Positions 1 through 6,099 of a DNA stretch of 9,694 bases are shown in pieces. The notes beneath the pieces were generated by a model. It saw only the letters and a program-made list of their open reading frames with translations, did no database searches and was not told the DNA's origin. Origin of the DNA: Actinomycetes bacterium (lineage in GTDB: Bacteria > Actinomycetota > Actinomycetes > Actinomycetales > Beutenbergiaceae); contig JAJYRV010000054.1 in assembly GCA_021793935.1 (NCBI GenBank), positions 1 through 9,694 on the forward strand, read 5' to 3'. The translations under genes and the position numbers were made by a program. Position 1 is the first letter of the stretch. Each line of letters opens with the position of its first letter.

Positions 1-250
1 TCGCTTGGGCAAACGCCGGAAAGATCGGGTTGGTGAGCTCGGGGATGATGAGCCCGATCAGGCCTTGACGGCGTTGGGAGGAGCGCTCCGGACGGTTGTA
101 TCCGAGGACGTCGAGAGCCGCGAGGACCTGCCGCCGGGCAGTGGAAGACACGCCGGGTTTACCGTTGATCACCCGGGAAACGGTGGCCGTGCTCAAGCCG
201 GCGTGCTGCGCGATGTCCGTCAGCCGCGTCTTGTGTTGATCTGCTCCCAC
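1..250 (-). CDS. malR: LacI-family transcriptional repressor, MalR-like, partial (N-terminal 83 residues; 3' end outside window)
   Basis: The visible 83 residues are a LacI-family DNA-binding head and the start of the sugar-binding core. The helix-turn-helix lies at about residues 10-30 (LTDIAQHAGLSTATVSRVING), followed by KPGVSSTAR and the third helix (VLAALDVLGYNRP). The core begins GLIGLIIPELTNPIFPAFAQ. The hinge between LGY and GLIG is shorter than in classical LacI/PurR members and lacks their leucine. This, with the PELTNPIFPAFA segment, resembles actinobacterial MalR/Reg1 proteins as I recall them, not LacI or PurR. Two GTG codons could start it, at 256 and 250; I chose 250 because GGAGG (260-256) then sits 5 nt upstream, whereas it would overlap the other start. 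The gene runs divergently from malE, the arrangement known for malR-malEFG in Streptomyces. It probably represses the mal operon and perhaps itself, with release by a maltodextrin. The effector domain is outside the window, so ligand identity is inferred from context. Confidence 0.88.
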   Translation of the reverse strand, partial: MGADQHKTRLTDIAQHAGLSTATVSRVINGKPGVSSTARRQVLAALDVLGYNRPERSSQRRQGLIGLIIPELTNPIFPAFAQA

Positions 251-308
251 TGCCACCTCCCTACGCTGCGTCGATTGGCTCCTCCCATCTTGGCCCAGGA
301 CGCACCCC

Positions 309-337
309 ATTGCAAAGTCTCTGTAATTTTCTGTAAA
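309..337 (-). promoter_or_regulatory. Candidate promoter of the malR-like gene
   Basis: Read on the minus strand, TTTACA (337-332) matches the -35 consensus at 5 of 6 positions. It is followed after exactly 17 bp by TGCAAT (314-309), which matches the -10 consensus at 4 of 6. The -10 is about 59 bp upstream of the chosen GTG start. The -10 overlaps the left TTGCAA operator-like site (310-315), so a repressor bound there would block it, which would fit autoregulation. This is pattern matching only; no transcription start is known. Confidence 0.4.
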
Positions 338-353
338 TCTTGCAATTCTTACA
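309..353. promoter_or_regulatory. Candidate repressor operator region between malR and malE
   Basis: Two copies of the palindrome TTGCAA lie at 310-315 and 340-345, 30 bp apart (about three helical turns), in an AT-rich island inside GC-rich DNA. The right copy is the exact centre of a wider dyad, TGTAA-N3-TTGCAA-N3-TTACA (332-353). In longer context the two copies also form an inverted pair, ATTGCAAAG (309-317) against CTTGCAAT (339-346). A direct repeat CTGTAA occurs at 321-326 and 331-336. LacI-family operators are usually dyads with a central CG or GC step, and TTGCA-type repeats have been described for actinobacterial maltose/amylase regulation. The MalR-like protein encoded next door is the likely ligand. 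Confidence 0.5.
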
Positions 354-367
354 TTTCTGGGTACTCT
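340..367 (+). promoter_or_regulatory. Candidate promoter of the mal operon
   Basis: TTGCAA (340-345) could serve as a -35 element, with TACTCT (362-367) as -10 after a 16-bp spacer; each matches consensus at 4 of 6 positions. The -35 coincides with the right operator-like palindrome, as expected for a promoter blocked by a repressor. It would give a leader of about 50 nt before malE. Another -10-like hexamer, TACATT (350-355), lies close by but has no good -35 at 17 bp, so the assignment is tentative. Confidence 0.33.
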
Positions 368-422
368 AAGGAGCGCCCGCCGGTGTGTGAGCCGGGAGGA
401 CTGAAAACATTTAGGAGCCCCA

Positions 423-1697
423 ATGAAGCGGTCGCTTCTTGCCGCAGGAGTCGCGGCATCATTGTTACTAGTAGGTGCGTGTGGATCGGCCTCCGACGCG
501 CCCCCCGAACCCGCCGACGATGCAGCCGACACGTCCGCCCAGGCCGGCGAGGCCGAGGCGGACGGGGAGGCTGCCTCCGCCGGAAGTCTCGACGTGTGGA
601 CCGATGACACGCGCCTGAGCGTGCTAGAAGGAGCTGCGGCGGACTTTGAAGCGGAGACCGGTGTCTCAGTGAATCTCATTGAAAAGGATTTCGGCGATAT
701 CCGGGACGACTTCGTGGCGATGCAGCCCAGCGGCGAGGCGCCCGACGTTATCGTCGGCGGTCACGACTGGCTCGGCGTCCTGGTCACCAACGGCGTCCTG
801 GCGCCGATCGAGTTCGCCGATATCGTTGACGATTTCAACCCCGCCGCGATCCAGGCAGTGACGTATAACTCGACCACCTACGGCCTTCCGTATGCGGTGG
901 AGAACATTGCCCTACTTCGCAACGACGATGTCACCGAGGCCGACATCCCCGACACGTTCGACGAGCTCATCGACCTCGGCAAGAGCCTCGAGACCACATA
1001 TCCGGTCATGATTCAGCAGGACGCGGCCGAGGGCGACCCCTACACCGTGTATCCGGTCCAGACCTCCTTCGGGGCGCCGGTCTTCACCACCGACGAGGAC
1101 GGCAACTACACCAGCGAGCTCGGGATGAGCGGGGAGGCGGGAGAAGCCTTCGCCGACTACCTCAAGAAGCTCGGCGACGACGGTGTTCTCAACCCGAGTA
1201 ACGGATACGACGAAGTGCTCAACGCATTCATCGAAGGGGAGACGGGATTCATCATCGGCGGCCCGTGGATGATCGCGGACATTAAGGAGGCGGGGGTGAA
1301 CGTATCCGTGCATCCGATCCCCAGCGCCGGCGGGGAGGCGGCCCAACCATTCCTCGGTGTGCAAGCATTCTTCATCAATGCCGATGCGGAGAACCCGATT
1401 GCTGCCAATGAATTCGTCGTGAATTATCTCGCCAGCGAGGAGATCCAACTCTCCCTCTACGACGCGGGTGACCGCACTCCCGCCCTGACGGCAGCCGCGG
1501 AGGAAGTCGCGAGCGACCCTCTGCAGGAAGGGTTCGCCCTCGCCGGCGAGAACGGGGCGCCGATGCCCGCGATCCCGGAGATGGCCTCGGTCTGGGAGTT
1601 CTGGGGCTCTGCCTCCATCGGAATCGCCTCCGGCCAGGGCGATCCCGGGGAATTGTGGAACACGATGATCGACAACGTGGAGAACTCTTTCGAATGA
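423..1697 (+). CDS. malE: Maltose/maltodextrin ABC transporter substrate-binding lipoprotein (MalE family)
   Basis: This is an extracellular solute-binding protein of family 1 that captures maltose or maltodextrins and delivers them to the MalFG permease. Residues 1-20 form a lipoprotein signal peptide: MKR, a hydrophobic stretch, and the lipobox V17-G18-A19-C20, so the mature protein should be lipid-anchored at Cys20. An Ala/Asp/Glu-rich flexible linker (about 24-54) follows, then the binding fold from LDVWTDD (about 56-62). MalE-like segments include YAVENIALLRND, the hinge-region GETGFIIGGPWMIADIKEAGVNVSV, and the C-terminal MPAIPEMASVWEFWG stretch, which corresponds to the MPNIPQM region of E. 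coli MalE. The length of 424 residues is normal for a lipoprotein form. The ATG is preceded by AGGAG (413-417) with a 5-nt spacer. It is the first gene of the operon, expected to be repressed by the divergent MalR-like protein. The family call is firm; the exact sugar (maltose, maltotriose, longer dextrins) is inferred from the neighbours. Confidence 0.92.
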   Translation: MKRSLLAAGVAASLLLVGACGSASDAPPEPADDAADTSAQAGEAEADGEAASAGSLDVWTDDTRLSVLEGAAADFEAETGVSVNLIEKDFGDIRDDFVAMQPSGEAPDVIVGGHDWLGVLVTNGVLAPIEFADIVDDFNPAAIQAVTYNSTTYGLPYAVENIALLRNDDVTEADIPDTFDELIDLGKSLETTYPVMIQQDAAEGDPYTVYPVQTSFGAPVFTTDEDGNYTSELGMSGEAGEAFADYLKKLGDDGVLNPSNGYDEVLNAFIEGETGFIIGGPWMIADIKEAGVNVSVHPIPSAGGEAAQPFLGVQAFFINADAENPIAANEFVVNYLASEEIQLSLYDAGDRTPALTAAAEEVASDPLQEGFALAGENGAPMPAIPEMASVWEFWGSASIGIASGQGDPGELWNTMIDNVENSFE

Positions 1698-1702
1698 CCC
1701 CT

Positions 1703-1742
1703 CCGGTCCTGGTGCCCGCTTCCGTGCGCGCACCAGGACCGG
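1703..1742 (+). promoter_or_regulatory. malE-malF intergenic stem-loop
   Basis: CCGGTCCTGGTGC (1703-1715) and GCACCAGGACCGG (1730-1742) are a perfect 13-bp inverted repeat around a 14-nt loop, 5 nt after the malE stop. No T-run follows, so it does not look like a standard intrinsic terminator. The malF Shine-Dalgarno AAAGGAG (1745-1751) begins only 2 nt after the right arm and is not itself in the stem. The placement suggests a 3' end stabiliser for malE mRNA or a partial barrier, which would let the binding protein be made in excess over the permeases. In E. coli a REP element between malE and malF has this role; here the sequence is unrelated and the role is inferred. Confidence 0.75.
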
Positions 1743-1757
1743 CCAAAGGAGCCACAG

Positions 1758-3362
1758 GTGACTTCTGACATCGCCGCACGGACGCCCAGAGCGCCCCGGG
1801 GCAACCGAGAATCGCACGCCCGAAACTACGGACCCGGTTTCTGGGTCAAGCTGATCCTCCTGGGCCTGATCAATGCGATCGGCCTGTACGGGATCTACCT
1901 TGCCCTTGCCGCCGGCCACGTCGGCTTGACGCTCATGATGGTCGCGATCGTCGTCGTGGTGGACGTGGTGTACTTCCTCCCCTCGGCGCGGGCAGTGCCG
2001 ATGAAGTACCTCCTCCCGGGGCTCATCTTCCTGTTCGTCTACCAGATCTTCGTCATCGGGTACACCGCCTACACGGCTTTCACGAACTACGGAGATGGCC
2101 ACAACTCCACCAAAGAGGTCGCGATCGCGAGCATCCTTCGCGAGCATGAAGTGCGGGTTCCGGATAGTCCCACCACTGCGATCTCGGTGGTTGACGACGG
2201 CGAGTCCCTCGGCTTCGCCTACGTCGACCCGGCCGGCACCGCTGTCGTCGGCTACCCCAATGAGCCCTTCTCCCCCGCCCCCGACGCCGAGGTCTCGGAC
2301 GCACGCGTCACGGCCGTACCGGACGCGCAGGTGCTGACCTTCGCGGAGATCTCCAACCGCGGCCGGGAAGTGACCGACATCCGCGTCCCGATCAGCGCAG
2401 ACCCCCAGGCGGGTTCGATGCGCACCGCGGACGGCTCTCGAGGGTTCCTCGCGCACTCGAAGATGGAGTACGACGAGAATTCGGACACGCTGACGAATAC
2501 CGAAACCGGTCAGGTCTTCACCCCCAATGCGCGCGGCAACTTTGAATCCGCGGACGGCGAGATCATCACCCCCGGGTGGAAGGTCGGCGTCGGGTGGGAG
2601 AACTTCACCACGATCTTCACCGGCGGCAAACTCACCGGCGAGTTCTTCGGAGTCCTCACCTGGACGGTCGTCTTCGCGCTCGGGTCAGTCCTCACCACGT
2701 TCGCCCTCGGGCTCGCGCTCGCGATGCTATTCAATCACCCACGGATGAAAGGGCAACGACTCTACCGGGCTCTCCTCATCCTTCCCTACGCCTTCCCCGG
2801 GTTCCTCTCCGCGCTCGTCTGGTCGGGCATGCTCAACCAGAGCCACGGGTTTGTCAATAACGTGCTCCTGTTCGGCGCCAACATCCCCTGGCTCCTGCAC
2901 CCGTTCTGGGCGAAAGTCTCCATCCTCGGTGTCAATCTCTGGCTCGGTTTTCCGTACATGCTGCTCATCTCGATGGGGGCGCTGCAGTCGATCGATCCGC
3001 AGGTCTACGAGGCCGCCAAAATCGACGGCGCGAGCCCATGGCGCCAAACCCGGGCGCTGACGCTGCCGCTGCTGATGATCTCGACCGCGCCGCTGCTCAT
3101 CAGTTCATTTGCCTTCAACTTCAATAACTTCAACCTCATCTACATGCTCACCCGCGGCGGCCCCAAGGACTTGAGCTCCACCACCGGCTCCGGGGTGGGT
3201 GCAACGGACATCCTCGTCACCTACACCTACAAGGTCGCCTTCAGCGGCGGGCTGCAACAACATGGGCTAGCCTCCGCGATCTCCATCCTCATCTTCATCA
3301 TCGTGGCGACCATCTCCGTGCTCAGTTTCCGACAGACCAAACGACTGGAAGAGGTGGTCTAA
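1758..3362 (+). CDS. malF: Maltose/maltodextrin ABC transporter permease MalF, with large extracellular P2-type loop
   Basis: This is one of the two membrane subunits forming the maltodextrin channel. The 534 residues are close to the 514 of E. coli MalF. Hydrophobic segments appear at about 29-50, 54-74 and 86-108, followed by a long polar segment (about 110-297) that corresponds to the periplasmic P2 loop of enteric MalF. The remaining transmembrane part (about 298-525) includes the cytoplasmic EAA motif EAAKIDGASPWRQ (418-430), which docks on the ATPase. KYLLPGLIFLFVYQ before the loop and FNFNNFNLIYMLTRGGP (about 454-469) are MalF hallmarks. The start is GTG at 1758, with AAAGGAG 6 nt upstream. 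The stop TAA overlaps the malG ATG by one base (TAATG), implying translational coupling. The extracellular loop probably contacts MalE. It is unusual to see such a large loop in a bacterium expected to have a single membrane and a lipid-anchored MalE. Confidence 0.93.
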   Translation: MTSDIAARTPRAPRGNRESHARNYGPGFWVKLILLGLINAIGLYGIYLALAAGHVGLTLMMVAIVVVVDVVYFLPSARAVPMKYLLPGLIFLFVYQIFVIGYTAYTAFTNYGDGHNSTKEVAIASILREHEVRVPDSPTTAISVVDDGESLGFAYVDPAGTAVVGYPNEPFSPAPDAEVSDARVTAVPDAQVLTFAEISNRGREVTDIRVPISADPQAGSMRTADGSRGFLAHSKMEYDENSDTLTNTETGQVFTPNARGNFESADGEIITPGWKVGVGWENFTTIFTGGKLTGEFFGVLTWTVVFALGSVLTTFALGLALAMLFNHPRMKGQRLYRALLILPYAFPGFLSALVWSGMLNQSHGFVNNVLLFGANIPWLLHPFWAKVSILGVNLWLGFPYMLLISMGALQSIDPQVYEAAKIDGASPWRQTRALTLPLLMISTAPLLISSFAFNFNNFNLIYMLTRGGPKDLSSTTGSGVGATDILVTYTYKVAFSGGLQQHGLASAISILIFIIVATISVLSFRQTKRLEEVV

Positions 3363-4207
3363 TGTCGTGGTTTCGCGATGTCGGCTGGCGGCACCTCGCT
3401 GCTGTCACCGCTGTCATTTACGCGGTCTTCCCCCTCATCTACGTCCTCTCCGCTTCGCTGTCGGCCTCCGGGCGCCTGGGGGACAATCGCCTCTTTCGCA
3501 CCATCTCCCTGGCGAACTACCAAGAACTGTTGACGTCGGGGAACTATCCCTACCTCGCGTGGTTCACCAATACGCTCATCATCGGTCTGACGACGTCGAT
3601 GATCACGGTTTTCATGGGGTCGGCCGCCGCCTATGCGTTCTCACGGTTCCGGTTCACCGGCCGCCGAGCCGGTCTTGCCTCCCTGCTCGTGATCCAGATG
3701 TTTCCGCAGCTGCTCGCGTTCGTTGCGATCTTCCTCCTGCTGCTGACGTTCCGCGACGTCTTTCCCGTCATCGGGCTCAATACTCGGCTCGGGTTGATCC
3801 TCGTCTACTTGGGCGGCGCGTTGGGCGTCAACACGTTCCTCATGTACGGCTTCTTCAACACCGTCCCCCGAGAGATCGACGAAGCGGCGAAGATCGACGG
3901 CGCCTCTCATTCCCGAATCTTTCTGACCATCGTGCTCCGCCTCGTCGCCCCCGTGCTCGCCGTGGTCGGGCTGCTGTCCTTCGTGGGCACGTTCAGCGAA
4001 TACCTCATCGCCTCCCTCGTGCTCCAGGATGTTCCGAAGCAGACCCTGGCAGTAGGGTTGTTTCAATTCATTTCCCAGCAACACAGCGAACGGTGGGGCA
4101 TGTTCGCAGCCGGGTCGATCCTCGCTGCGATTCCCGTGGTCGTCCTGTTCCAATTCCTGCAACGATACATCGTCGCGGGGCTGACATCCGGCTCAGTGAA
4201 AGGCTAG
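3362..4207 (+). CDS. malG: Maltose/maltodextrin ABC transporter permease MalG
   Basis: This is the second membrane subunit of the importer, partner of MalF. At 281 residues it is close to the roughly 296 of E. coli MalG. A first membrane segment at about 10-32 is followed by an extracellular stretch with SLANYQELL (49-57). The permease core runs from about 68 to 273, with hydrophobic segments at about 68-92, 104-128, 142-165, 190-217 and 248-270. The EAA motif is EIDEAAKIDGASHSRIF (171-187), the cytoplasmic loop that binds the nucleotide-binding subunit. The C-terminus LTSGSVKG closely matches the family ending LTAGGVKG. Its ATG shares a base with the malF stop, so translation is likely coupled. 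It is followed 4 nt later by the GH13 hydrolase gene. No ATPase gene follows, as is common in actinobacterial sugar operons that rely on a shared MsiK-type ATPase. Confidence 0.94.
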   Translation: MSWFRDVGWRHLAAVTAVIYAVFPLIYVLSASLSASGRLGDNRLFRTISLANYQELLTSGNYPYLAWFTNTLIIGLTTSMITVFMGSAAAYAFSRFRFTGRRAGLASLLVIQMFPQLLAFVAIFLLLLTFRDVFPVIGLNTRLGLILVYLGGALGVNTFLMYGFFNTVPREIDEAAKIDGASHSRIFLTIVLRLVAPVLAVVGLLSFVGTFSEYLIASLVLQDVPKQTLAVGLFQFISQQHSERWGMFAAGSILAAIPVVVLFQFLQRYIVAGLTSGSVKG

Positions 4208-4211
4208 AGAC

Positions 4212-6098
4212 ATGTGGGCTCATCATGACGGTAGCGACCTCTACCTCACCCCAGGTCACCACACACTCGGCGGGGAGGCGACGGTACGAATCCGGGTCGC
4301 CCACGGGGCCCCGATCACCGTCTGGGTGCGCACAGTGGAAGACGGCGAGCCGCGATTCACGGCAGCCGACCCCCTTGGCACCTCCCATGGGGAGCAATGG
4401 TTCGAGGCGACGATCCAGGTACGCAACCCCGTCACGAACTATCGCTTCCTGCTCACCACCAGCGAGGCCGGGTCGCCGCCGCTATACGCCTGGGTCAACG
4501 GCACCGGCATCCACCTCCGGGACGTTTCCGACGCCCACGATTTTCGCCTCACCGTGCACGAACCGGCTCCAAGGTGGGCGCGTGAAGGCGTTCTTTACCA
4601 AATCTTCCCCGACCGCTTCGCGACCACGGGCGCGGCGACCTCGGGCGGCCGCAGCCTTCCCGAGTGGGCGATCCCCCGCCAATGGGAGGATCCGGTGGCG
4701 CCGGCGTGGCCGGAAACCTCCCACGAATACTTCGGCGGAGACCTGCCCGGCATCACCGCCCACCTGGACTATCTGCACGAGCTCGGCGTGACCGGGGTGT
4801 ACCTCACGCCGATCTTCCCCGGCGCCTCGAACCACCGCTACGACGCCTCGACCTTCACCGAGGTCGACCCCCTCCTCGGCGGGAACGCGGCACTCGCCGA
4901 ACTCTCGGCCGCGCTCCACGCCCGGGGTATGCAGATCGTCGGCGACCTCACCACCAACCACACGGGAAACTCCCACGAGTGGTTCCGCCGGGCCCAACGC
5001 GACCCAGAGAGCCCCGAGCACTCGTTCTACTACTGGACCGAGGCCGGTTACGAATGCTGGCTCGGTGTCCAGACCCTCCCGAAGCTCAACTACCACTCCC
5101 GTGACCTGTGGGACCGGTTCATCCACGGGCCCGATTCCGTCGTCGGGAAATGGTTACAGCCGCCGTACCACCTCGACGGCTGGCGAATCGATGTTGCGAA
5201 CATGACCGGCCGGCGCCTCGGCGACGACTTCGCCCACGAGGTCGCCCGCACCGTTCGCGCCACGGCGACCGACCTCAACCCGGAAGCGCTCGTCGTCGGG
5301 GAACACTTCCACGATGCCACGAGCGATGTGCAGGGCGACGGTTGGCACGCGAACATGAACTACACCGGCTTCACCCGGCCGTTGTGGGCGTGGCTCGCCC
5401 ACGACGGGGGCGACCGGCAATTCCTCGGGGTGCCCGCCGCCATTCCCCGGTTGCCGGGGCGCGAGGTGGTCGCGACGATGAACGACTTCCTCGCCCAGAT
5501 CCCCTGGCAGGTTCGCCAGGCCCAGTGGAACATGCTCGGCTCGCACGACACCGCGCGGATCCGCACCGTCGTGGGCTCGAACGAGCGGCTCATCGTCGCC
5601 GCGGCGGCGCTGCTGACCCTGCCGGGCACGCCGGTGATCTTCGCCGGCGATGAGCTCGGCGCCGAGGGCATCAACGGCGAGCACTCTCGCACCCCCATTC
5701 CCTGGGGCCGGGAAGAACAGGTCAACCCACTCGTGCTCGGTGCCTACCGCGACCTCATCCGCGTGCGCCGCAGCGAACCTGCCCTCACCGGCGGCGGGCA
5801 CCACTGGGTGTTGGTTGACGACGACGCCCTCGGCTTCGTGCGCGAGGATTCCCACTCCCGGGTGTTGGTCGTGCTCACCCGGGCGGCCTTCGACGGGCAC
5901 CTTCACGTTCCCGGCGCTCCCCTCGACCTCGCGCGCGCCGGCCAGCTGTTCAACTCCGGGCAAATGCACGCGGTGGTCGCGGGCGCACCCGGGAACGGGG
6001 AAACCCTCGCAGTTTCCTGCGAGGGCTCCTGCCCGCCGGGATCGGCAGTGGCGATTCAGGCCGGCGGCCCGGCCGCGGTCATCTGGCGGTTCGCGTAG
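4212..6098 (+). CDS. Cytoplasmic GH13 alpha-glucan hydrolase, neopullulanase/cyclomaltodextrinase-like
   Basis: This alpha-amylase superfamily enzyme probably cleaves imported maltodextrins (alpha-1,4, possibly alpha-1,6 or cyclic substrates). It has no signal peptide, so it acts in the cytoplasm. A beta-rich N-terminal domain (about 1-115, probably CBM34-like) precedes the barrel, which starts at about 124 with GVLYQIFPDRF. HEYFGGDLPGI and VYLTPIFPGASNHRYDASTFTEVDP are typical of neopullulanases and maltogenic amylases. Conserved region I is D245-LTT-N249-H250; region II is GWRID327VAN with the nucleophile Asp327; region III is VVGE364H with acid/base Glu364; region IV is GSH445-D446. All three catalytic acids are present. 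LPKLN before region II corresponds to the MPKLN signature of the neopullulanase subfamily. A C-terminal beta domain starts near 530. The ATG lies 4 nt after malG, with AAAGG 8 nt upstream, so it is in the same operon. The stop is one base from the secA stop on the other strand. The exact substrate range cannot be read from sequence. Confidence 0.9.
   Translation: MWAHHDGSDLYLTPGHHTLGGEATVRIRVAHGAPITVWVRTVEDGEPRFTAADPLGTSHGEQWFEATIQVRNPVTNYRFLLTTSEAGSPPLYAWVNGTGIHLRDVSDAHDFRLTVHEPAPRWAREGVLYQIFPDRFATTGAATSGGRSLPEWAIPRQWEDPVAPAWPETSHEYFGGDLPGITAHLDYLHELGVTGVYLTPIFPGASNHRYDASTFTEVDPLLGGNAALAELSAALHARGMQIVGDLTTNHTGNSHEWFRRAQRDPESPEHSFYYWTEAGYECWLGVQTLPKLNYHSRDLWDRFIHGPDSVVGKWLQPPYHLDGWRIDVANMTGRRLGDDFAHEVARTVRATATDLNPEALVVGEHFHDATSDVQGDGWHANMNYTGFTRPLWAWLAHDGGDRQFLGVPAAIPRLPGREVVATMNDFLAQIPWQVRQAQWNMLGSHDTARIRTVVGSNERLIVAAAALLTLPGTPVIFAGDELGAEGINGEHSRTPIPWGREEQVNPLVLGAYRDLIRVRRSEPALTGGGHHWVLVDDDALGFVREDSHSRVLVVLTRAAFDGHLHVPGAPLDLARAGQLFNSGQMHAVVAGAPGNGETLAVSCEGSCPPGSAVAIQAGGPAAVIWRFA
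6001..6025 (-). terminator. Candidate secA terminator inside the hydrolase gene
   Basis: Read on the minus strand, CCCTCGCA (6025-6018), a 6-nt loop and TGCGAGGG (6011-6004) form a perfect 8-bp GC-rich stem followed by TTT and then C residues (TTTCCCC). It starts 74 nt beyond the secA stop codon. On the plus strand the same stem is followed by CTCC with no T-run, so the polarity suits the leftward secA transcript. The T-run is short, so this may be weak, as is common in GC-rich genomes. Confidence 0.5.
6059..6074. other. Small GC-rich inverted repeat near the convergent stops
   Basis: GGCCGG (6059-6064), loop CGGC and CCGGCC (6069-6074) form a 6-bp stem with a 4-nt loop, within the last codons of the hydrolase gene and 25 nt beyond the secA stop. 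Neither strand has a T-run after it. It could assist termination or pausing together with the stronger hairpin at 6004-6025, but in DNA this GC-rich it may be chance. Confidence 0.25.
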
Positions 6099-6099
6099 G

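Noticed and set aside
5..607. A 200-codon plus-strand frame over the malR-like gene, control region and malE start
   Set aside because: It is antisense to the LacI-type coding region, runs through the promoter region and is out of frame with malE, with no recognisable product.
1703..1742. Intrinsic terminator ending the mal transcript after malE
   Set aside because: The stem is strong, but no T-run follows, and the next gene starts 16 nt later with its own ribosome-binding site. Partial attenuation or mRNA stabilisation fits better than full termination.
912..2456. A 514-codon open frame on the minus strand across malE and malF
   Set aside because: It overlaps two clearly recognised genes in antisense, spans their intergenic hairpin, and has an amino-acid mix (Arg, Gly, Val, Asp, Glu) typical of a GC-driven shadow frame.
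3367..4791. A 474-codon plus-strand frame overlapping malG and the hydrolase
   Set aside because: It is an out-of-frame reading of malG and the following gene, very Arg/Pro/Ser-rich, with no family resemblance.
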